The notes beneath the pieces were generated by a model. That model made no database searches and was not told the DNA's origin. It saw only the letters and a list, made by a program, of their open reading frames with translations. Of a DNA stretch of 64,000 nt, positions 59,101 to 64,000 are shown piece by piece. How positions within the stretch are numbered: position 1 is the first letter of the stretch; each line of letters starts with the position of its first letter. Source of the stretch: Metaphire vulgaris (lineage: Eukaryota > Annelida > Clitellata > Crassiclitellata > Megascolecidae); contig CM030845.1 in the NCBI GenBank assembly GCA_018105865.1, forward strand, positions 10,329,390-10,393,389, given 5' to 3'. The translations under genes and the position numbers were made by a program.

Positions 59101-62100
59101 TTTTGGTAGTTGTATACATGTATCAACAGTGACCAATTGTCTTGTAGTGTTGTCATTTTATTCATAATGATTTGCATCTGTACTATATCAATGCTATGAA
59201 TATGGTTGTAGTTGCAATATGAAATGCGACATTTTGTATAATTTTAGTACTTTGTTGCTGTTTTTTAAAAATGCAATATTCTTTTGGCAGTAATCTATTC
59301 TTTGGTATTAATTTGTTGGATGACTTAATTGATTTTTCAGGAAAATGGAAGGATCACCATGACAAATCCAATGTCTGGTCGTTTGGAACTTTTGGTCCAT
59401 TCTTTGATTCCGGAAGATATGTCCAATTATACGTGCAAGAGCCGCAATGCTGCTGGATTTCACGAGAAAAATGGAACTATCACCGTTAACTGTTAGTGAT
59501 ATCATATGTTATTATATTGTGGAGTATTATTTTGAGATTTAAATTTAATATAGGAGTAATTTTATGGTCAAATGTGGGAGAAACTTGCATTAATTTTGAT
59601 GGTGTAAAAATGATTTATTTGTATTTTATTGTAAACCGGTTCGATTGTAATCAAGGAGTGACCGTCGAGAACATTTACTAAAATGTCACTATAGAAGTAC
59701 AGTGATGATGGTGAATTCGTATTGTTTTATTTTTCATTGACTTTAATTCATTATTTGCATTTTCAAGACAGATGTTTGCCATAAAACTTGTTTCAGTTAA
59801 GCCGCGGTTTCCTCCCGACAACATCAAAAGTGTGTACATATGGCCTGGCAAAACAAGGAACATCACCTGCCAAGTTATCGCTGAGCCAATGCCCTCTGTC
59901 GAGTGGTATCGTTTCCAATATGCACTTCGCAACAACGAGACGTTCCGCATATACAACATGGGCAAATTCAGCAATCTTCAGGTTAAAAGCTTGCAACGGC
60001 AGGATGAAGTTTTAAATAATAGCTTCTAATAGTTCAGTTTAATTGACTTTCAAGAAATGACGAGAGTTCATCTTTTATCATTCAAACCTTATTATATTTG
60101 AAACAGTCAATTTTTTGTTGACTTCTTTGCAAAGTTACCAAAACTTTGACCCCGTTCCAAATTTTGAAACTTGTAGCTGAATATGTGACTTCAACTGATT
60201 GCTGTCTTCTCTGAAGATGGCCATACATTTTGATGCTGCTCATTAAAAAACATCTCACATGAGTAAAAAAAATTTACTTTGATATTCATGGTTGTTGAAT
60301 GAACTGTTGCTGTGCATTTGAACTAAGACCCAACCAGCATTTGATCCTGCATTTAAGTCCAATTGTGTAAATATATTGTATTAATTTTGTTTCAGGTAAC
60401 AGCTCGGGAGTATGATGCCCCTTGGCTATTTGGAAATTACACTTGTAGGGCAAGGAATGCTTATGGAGAAACAGACTTAAAAATTCATCTTATGAGAGCT
60501 GGTAAGATTTCTCTGTGTTAATTATTTGACTGTTAAAGCAGTAGAAGAATTTTGTGATTTAGTGAAAAGTCATACATGCCGGGGAAAACCATGCACTGTC
60601 ATAGTTTTAATTGTTGTTTCTGATCTTAGATTTGTTGATGTAAGCTGTGATTACAGTCATATTTATGTGGACCATCAGTCTTCCCATTATACTTTGTGTA
60701 TAATCTACATTAAATCACTTTAAACATTCTCAGTCAAAGAGATTTGTTAATTATTTATTCATTAATTGATGTGCCTAGAACTAGCAATGAGATTGAAAAG
60801 AGGTTTGTCTGTTTCTGACCCAAATCAAAGATTCTCTCCCATTGCCTTTTGAATCTTGAAGTGCACTGATTATGCTTCAATGACGTTTTCTGCACTTAAA
60901 ACACATTTCATTTGAGTTTTTTTCTGTAACATGTCATCCAATTTCCCACTGTGCTGGATATTTCTGCTCTAAATTGCTTAGTTATGACAAATTTGGCCAG
61001 CGGCTTGTGGCAGACCTAACTGATGATGTGTAAGAGTGTTGTAAAAGTGTTTGTTAACTGGAAGTTATCGATAGAGTTGGGAAAAATTCATGCTGCTGTT
61101 TTTTTTGTGGTAATTGTTGTTGCTGAAGTACTATAATACAATTTTGTGATCTTAATTTAGGCCAAAGGTATACTGCATTGAATTATTTCTGTTGGTATGA
61201 TGCATTTATTGCTCCTGTTCTGTTTTATTACTGTATAACTTATTCTGTTTCACAGACACTACATGCTTGTTTTATTAGTCATTTCCATTTATAATTTCTT
61301 TCTGGATTTGTCTTGTAGTCCTTCCGGGTCCTCCAAAATCGGTGACCATAGTGGAAGCATCAGCTGACAGGGTCATTTTGTCCGCAGAGCCTCCAGAGTC
61401 AACGGGTGGAGAGGAAATTATTGGTTTTCGCCTGGACTATGAAGATAAAATCCTTACATTTGCAGTTGGCAAGTAACTGACCTTGTTTGATTGTTATAAA
61501 ACATATTTGCTTCTATATAAGATAACTTGATTCTGATGATCATGGTATTATATTATGAGAATTATCATGTTGATTAGCAGTATTCTTCAAGTTAACTATA
61601 ACATTAACTGAAAAGTGATTAATAACTTATGTTATAACTGTAATAGAATAAAGTTGAAAAGTTAAGAAATAGAAAAGTTATTGAAACAGAAAAATAATTT
61701 TATAAGTAAGTATGATTATTATCAGTAATACGGTCTTCTGTGTCAGCTGTACTTGCGGGCCACGATTTATGACTAAAGTTCAGACCTCATATAAACACTG
61801 GTTGTTATCGAGTTAAATTGCACCCAGTGAACTGGACAAGGTCATGCCAGGCTGATGAATGGGCAATTAAGTGGTCTACATTTCATTGTTCACACTGATC
61901 TGATCCATCTTTTGGTTGTAGACATGCCTCAACTCAACTAGTGTACATAGTAATGTAGTAATTCTTAATCAATTTTGCTTTTCTTACGATTAAATTTAGT
62001 TAATATTTGCGCAAAATGTTTAGCCCGTATATTGGGTGTAGACGTGAAAGCGGCGTCTGGAATTTCTTTGCATATGAGGCATCAACGGACAAATCCAGAT

Positions 62101-63742
62101 GCATAATAGAGAACTTTAACTGTAACTATAACGGAAATGTCATTAACTATTAACTGTAACTTTTAAAAAAATAAACTGTAACTGTAACTTAAACTTTAAA
62201 AAAATAAACTGTAACTGTAACTGAAACTGAAAAACCATAACTTAAATAACACTGTTGATTAATGTAATGTAATGTAATTAGCTATTTATATTGCGCCTAA
62301 TCAATCAATGTTAGCAAGCACATTACAATTAATGTCAATTATGTCAATTATTATTATGATTAGTATGATTTAGTGTACTCCAGTTGTTAGTTTCAGGACT
62401 TGATGGTATATAGTACATGTCCCACTCTCATAAATGCAGCACTTTTATGTACCACCTGGAATACCTGTCTAAACTTGCTTTGCGCCGTCTATTGTTTTGA
62501 AAGATGTGAAACCTTGGTCCATCCTTCAATCTTGAATGTCATACTGTATCTGCTCTCCATCGATAATATCACTGGGTCATCAAATCCCTGTGTTCATTAT
62601 GTGTCATTTACCGGTCAACTAGAGTTCATTTTGACAGATATTTGGTAATATCAGAAAAATTCAGTTCCACAGATCTTAAAAAGTTTATTGAATCGATTTT
62701 AATGGTAAGATTTGTTTGCTGCAGTCTTTCACAGCATTTAGTTGTTTCTATTTATTCGTTGGCAGATGAGACTATACTTGTTGAACGCCTTAGACCGAGC
62801 ACAACTTTCATAATGCGAGTCCGAGCTATGAGCGAAGTTGGATTTGGGGATTTCTATTCTGTGACAGTCATGACAAAGAATGTTGGTTAGCCTTACAATA
62901 CTTTATTAGAAATCCTGGTTACTGCTTGGTAAGGATAAATAGGAATATGGTCTCAAGGGTAATTAACACAGAAATAACAATCTAAAAGTGATGAAGGGTG
63001 GGATTTTAACAAGTGTGAAAAGAGAGGATTGAAGATAGAAACTTTATTTAACTTTAGGTCTCAGGTGAACATTTGATTGTTGATACCATTTTGCAATATC
63101 AGAATATATATATTTTTTTCTTCTGTATCTAGAACCTCCCTCTAAGCTTGTTTTGCTGGACGGAAATTCTTTTGTTAACCATTATGTGGTTCTCTGGGAA
63201 AAACCCATCACTGGTGGTCAACCAATTCAAGAATTTGAATTCAGATATAGAGCAGTGAGTTCTAGCTGCTCTTTTCCACTTACAACAAAATAATTGAGAA
63301 GCTTCAACTCTTTTCCATCTATCTGTTTTTTTAAAAAGTTTATCTGCTGTTATAGAACACTGTTCAGCAGATTTTGTTTTTAAAGATTAATCGTTTATAT
63401 ATTTTGGCCTTTGCTATTTTGTTTTTGAATGTTCTAACAATGACTTCACAGCCGTTTGGATAAATATTCCTTGTTTATTTTTCTGCAGTACTGGCTTGAT
63501 TGCTGCCATTATATATTGACTTGCTATTTGTGAATTCTTTTTTGTAATCTTCTAGGTTGACAAAGATAAAAATCCGGTAAATGATTGGATGCGTTTTGTA
63601 AGTCAAGAAAAAGAATACGAAATTAGTTTGTTTCACGAGTTGCTTGGTCTTAAATCAGGCACAACATATGAGTTGGAAGTTCGAGCACGAAACAGTGTCG
63701 GTTGGTCTCCAGCTGCTCAACAGTTTATCCAAACTAAAGGCG
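50095..63742 (+). CDS. NCAM: NCAM-type neural cell adhesion molecule: signal peptide, five Ig and two FN3 domains (3' end outside window)
   Basis: A cell-surface adhesion protein of the NCAM/Fasciclin II group, which acts in homophilic contact and axon guidance. Exons: 50095-50140, 51582-51750, 54225-54370, 55165-55305, 55683-55820, 56413-56525, 57703-57868, 58664-58809, 59341-59491, 59797-59981, 60396-60501, 61319-61472, (62638-62704 uncertain), 62766-62885, 63133-63254 and 63556-63742. Each Ig is split over two exons, and every resolved intron between domains is phase 1, the classic shuffled-module arrangement. Domain order and motifs such as DEGIYTCRAE, VPPKI and NITCQVIAEP in a fifth Ig with SVEWYRF fit NCAM best. 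The transmembrane or GPI end is beyond the right edge. Ig3 and Ig4 lack the core tryptophan. The phase joining 61472 to 62766 is unresolved. Confidence 0.9.
50693..50841. repeat. Foldback repeat with TTAGGG-like pieces
   Basis: gtagagtttcagaataggca at the left is the complement of tgcctgttctgaaactctac at the right. The inner parts ggttagggttag and ctaaccc..aaccctaacc also pair. It is between NCAM exons 1 and 2. Confidence 0.8.
50971..51296 (-). repeat. SINE, family A body with a 5S-rRNA-like head
   Basis: 326 bp with a perfect 14-bp target duplication, TGGTCTCAGGAATA, at 50957-50970 and 51297-51310. On the minus strand it begins GCCTACTTGGCAC, the exact kind of 5' end of 5S rRNA, and runs through a 5S-like head into the same body as the tRNA-headed copies (GGTAAAACATGGGTCTAG, CAACCTACTCTAGATTAATG). 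The duplication shows that head and body moved as one unit. Confidence 0.9.
51183..51296 (-). ncRNA. 5S-rRNA-derived SINE head (not a functional 5S gene)
   Basis: Internal promoter elements are well kept: GAAGTTAAGCAATGTC (box A region) and GTTAGTACTTGGATGGGTGA (box C region). The 5' third is diverged, and there is no T-run terminator at the 3' end, where the SINE body follows. It is annotated as a derived promoter head. Confidence 0.85.
51582..51750 (+). CDS. NCAM: NCAM-like exon 2: Ig1 first half
   Basis: Acceptor ggatgtattag, donor GGAAG/GTTAGA. It encodes EELRVLPGGDTFTRPLGSNY, the first Ig cysteine (FTCEIY) and the core tryptophan (NLQWYDKDG). Confidence 0.88.
51755..51875. repeat. Diverged (AAT)n with SINE family B tail
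   Basis: Imperfect (ATA)n, then gggtttaaagtgcttcagga and atgagaaccactgg. It lies directly after the donor of the Ig1 first-half exon and in part reads open into it. Confidence 0.6.
52545..52888 (+). mobile_element. Non-autonomous hAT element with SPIN/URR1-like termini
   Basis: 344 bp starting CAGCGGTTCTCAACCTGTGG and ending GGTTGAGAACCGCTG, with a perfect 8-bp target duplication CTCTATGA on both sides. The interior also resembles the vertebrate hAT-Charlie short elements I recall (GGGTCGCGACCCC, GGGGTCGCC, GAAAATAATTTTA, GGGTCGCCACA). It lies in an NCAM intron. Confidence 0.85.
52990..53325 (+). pseudogene. CR1/L2-like LINE 3'-end remnant in an NCAM intron
   Basis: A frame reads FAVAGPSLWNALNPSIRES and CSMRKLKSHYF, the typical C-terminus of CR1/L2/Crack-type ORF2 proteins. 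It is followed by a 3' untranslated piece with gaggcgctatacaaatgcc. It is frameshifted and non-functional. Confidence 0.7.
54225..54370 (+). CDS. NCAM: NCAM-like exon 3: Ig1 second half
   Basis: Acceptor ttcttttctcag, donor TTCC/GTACGT, phase 1. It encodes LYFTNIRNEHAGTYSCSG with the Y.C motif of Ig1. Confidence 0.9.
55165..55305 (+). CDS. NCAM: NCAM-like exon 4: Ig2 first half
   Basis: Acceptor tgtctgtaccag, donor CACA/GTAATT, phase 1. It encodes AHIVCRVTGQPVPTISWRYR, the Cys and Trp of Ig2. Confidence 0.9.
55683..55820 (+). CDS. NCAM: NCAM-like exon 5: Ig2 second half
   Basis: Acceptor gatatttctgtag, donor CATA/GTATGG. It encodes LIIRNITKEDEGIYTCRAEV and ends ISVVVH, like the Ig2 end of vertebrate NCAM. 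Confidence 0.92.
55897..56072. mobile_element. hAT-like MITE (CAGTGGCATGCAGAG)
   Basis: Starts cagtggcatgcagagtggtg, ends ttctgcatgctactg, related to 21414-21551. It contains gtgaacaaaaaggtcgcc. It is inserted 75 bp downstream of the second-half exon of Ig2. Confidence 0.75.
56106..56234. repeat. Long near-perfect hairpin in an NCAM intron
   Basis: The arms tggatacagcagcagtnttg through catagatgtgag, about 60 nt each, are inverted around a very short loop near 56168, with a 5-nt bulge and a few mismatches. Confidence 0.88.
56413..56525 (+). CDS. NCAM: NCAM-like exon 6: Ig3 first half
   Basis: Acceptor ttcttttcttag, donor AAG/GTAAAT. It encodes PPKIITKSKQ, AMSCQATGFPDPKYDYYK. The core Trp position is Tyr. 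Confidence 0.92.
56790..57215 (+). pseudogene. LINE reverse transcriptase C-terminal remnant in an NCAM intron
   Basis: The conceptual reading contains LYGAETC, HQWCLHRI, FSRTGESP, RRLQYFGHVVRADPEQDY and ASRPKTTWKRAIEKDL. These are hallmarks of LINE ORF2 3' ends. It has several frame changes and stops, so it is an old copy in the intron between 56525 and 57703. Confidence 0.75.
57703..57868 (+). CDS. NCAM: NCAM-like exon 7: Ig3 second half
   Basis: Acceptor gaattttgtag, donor TTAG/GTCAGT. It encodes DGNENAIFGTDR and EDEGKYRCLAFNNAGEDEGF. Confidence 0.93.
58664..58809 (+). CDS. NCAM: NCAM-like exon 8: Ig4 first half
   Basis: Acceptor gtttgccag, donor TCAAAT/GTAATT. It encodes PPTIVPITNVTQVEGSSITL, the first Cys (LVCSS) and GDPPPEMTFRK, with Phe at the tryptophan position. 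Confidence 0.92.
59341..59491 (+). CDS. NCAM: NCAM-like exon 9: Ig4 second half
   Basis: Acceptor tgatttttcag, donor AACT/GTTAGT. It encodes ENGRITMTNPMSGRLELLVH and EDMSNYTCKSRNAAG. It has N-glycosylation sequons (NYT, NGT). Confidence 0.93.
59797..59981 (+). CDS. NCAM: NCAM-like exon 10: Ig5 first half
   Basis: Acceptor cttgtttcag, donor CAG/GTTAAA. It encodes RFPPDNIKSVYIWPGKTRNI, TCQVIAEPMPSVEWYRF and FRIYNMG. The match to NCAM Ig5 is close. Confidence 0.93.
60396..60501 (+). CDS. NCAM: NCAM-like exon 11: Ig5 second half
   Basis: Acceptor attttgtttcag, donor GCTG/GTAAGA. It encodes WLFGNYTCRARNAYGETDLK, the last Ig strands before the FN3 domains. Confidence 0.93.
61319..61472 (+). CDS. 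NCAM: NCAM-like exon 12: FN3-1 first half
   Basis: Acceptor gatttgtcttgtag. It encodes LPGPPKSVTIVEASADRVIL, SAEPPESTGGEEIIGFRLDY. The best donor is GGCAA/GTAACT in phase 2, which does not fit the start of the 62766 exon, so an exon between them is expected. Confidence 0.85.
62638..62704 (+). CDS. NCAM: Tentative NCAM-like exon within FN3-1
   Basis: Acceptor-like attttgacag and a good donor ATG/GTAAGA bracket an open stretch, YLVISEKFSSTDLKKFIESI. Its start phase fits 61472 and it would supply the missing C' strand length. Its end phase is off by one from 62766, so the call is weak. Confidence 0.3.
62766..62885 (+). CDS. NCAM: NCAM-like exon: FN3-1 second half
   Basis: Acceptor attcgttggcag, donor GTTG/GTTAGC, phase 1. 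It encodes ETILVERLRPSTTFIMRVRA and MSEVGFGDFYS, the typical L.P.T.Y.VRV.A.N..G.G of FN3. Confidence 0.9.
63133..63254 (+). CDS. NCAM: NCAM-like exon: FN3-2 first half
   Basis: Acceptor ctgtatctag, donor GCA/GTGAGT. It encodes PPSKLVLLDGNSFVNHYVVL, WEKPITGGQPIQEFEFRYRA. Confidence 0.92.
63556..63742 (+). CDS. NCAM: NCAM-like exon: FN3-2 second half
   Basis: Acceptor taatcttctag, donor GGCG/GTATGT, phase 1. It encodes LGLKSGTTYELEVRARNSVG and WSPAAQQFIQTKG. The gene continues beyond the window. Confidence 0.92.
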
Positions 63743-63819
63743 GTATGTTGGAATCGGGGTCTATCCCGTTGTGTTCTTGTGATCTATTTGAATTATTGGG
63801 GGCAGGAAGATAGAAGTGG

Positions 63820-64000
63820 TTACACACTGGGTGGGTGGCTGGGTGCGCTGACAGAACAGGTTCAAATCCCGAAGGAGCCACTAAGGTCGCTTAGCCTTGC
63901 TCGCTAGAGGGCCGTTATAACATCAAATTGAGGAGCAGCATTTGCTGTGAAGTAAAGCGCAGGTCTAGACTTTTGGCTGGCAACCTACTCTAGGTTAATG
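63820..64000 (+). repeat. SINE, family A, tRNA-like head, cut by window edge
   Basis: B box GGTTCAAATCC, then CGCTTAGCCTTGCTCGCTAG, GGAGCAGCATTTGCTG and CAACCTACTCTAGGTTAATG. It is a diverged copy in an NCAM intron. Confidence 0.8.

Overview
This is animal genomic DNA, almost certainly from a marine invertebrate. I cannot name the species. Coding exons are short, have consensus GT-AG junctions and are separated by AT-rich introns. The rest is dense with microsatellites, SINEs, LINE remnants, an LTR retrotransposon and many small DNA transposons. There are no operons, ribosome binding sites or CRISPR arrays.

Layout. (1) 1-6792, minus strand: the 5' half of a TBC1D15/TBC1D17-type Rab GTPase-activating protein. 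It starts near 6792 and runs off the left edge inside the TBC domain. (2) 6.8-25.6 kb: transposons and satellites. This includes a Ty3/Gypsy-like LTR element (12403-17134) with identical LTRs and a 5-bp target duplication, inserted into an older LINE 3' end, and two related flank segments carrying different MITEs. (3) 25721-26857, plus strand: an alpha-crystallin/HSP20-domain protein with a long low-complexity N-terminus. (4) 27-34.6 kb: repeats, including a G-rich minisatellite. (5) 34684-about 44140, minus strand: a nicotinic acetylcholine receptor subunit of alpha type, with Cys-loop, vicinal cysteines and M1-M4, plus odd features at its 5' end. (6) 44.2-50 kb: spacer with a perfect (CT)n tract of about 1.2 kb. 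(7) 50095-63742 and beyond, plus strand: an NCAM-type cell-adhesion molecule with signal peptide, five Ig domains and two FN3 domains, continuing past the right edge.

The receptor and the NCAM gene are divergent, about 6 kb apart head to head. Both families act in the nervous system, but I see nothing that proves shared regulation.

The most unusual signals are in the mobile DNA. A motif close to GACAAGCAAAAAAGGTCATC recurs about 20 times inside short elements with at least seven different terminal sequences. A SINE family has both tRNA-like and 5S-rRNA-like heads on one body, and the 5S-headed copy has a perfect 14-bp target duplication. A short hAT element has ends strikingly like the vertebrate SPIN/URR1 group.
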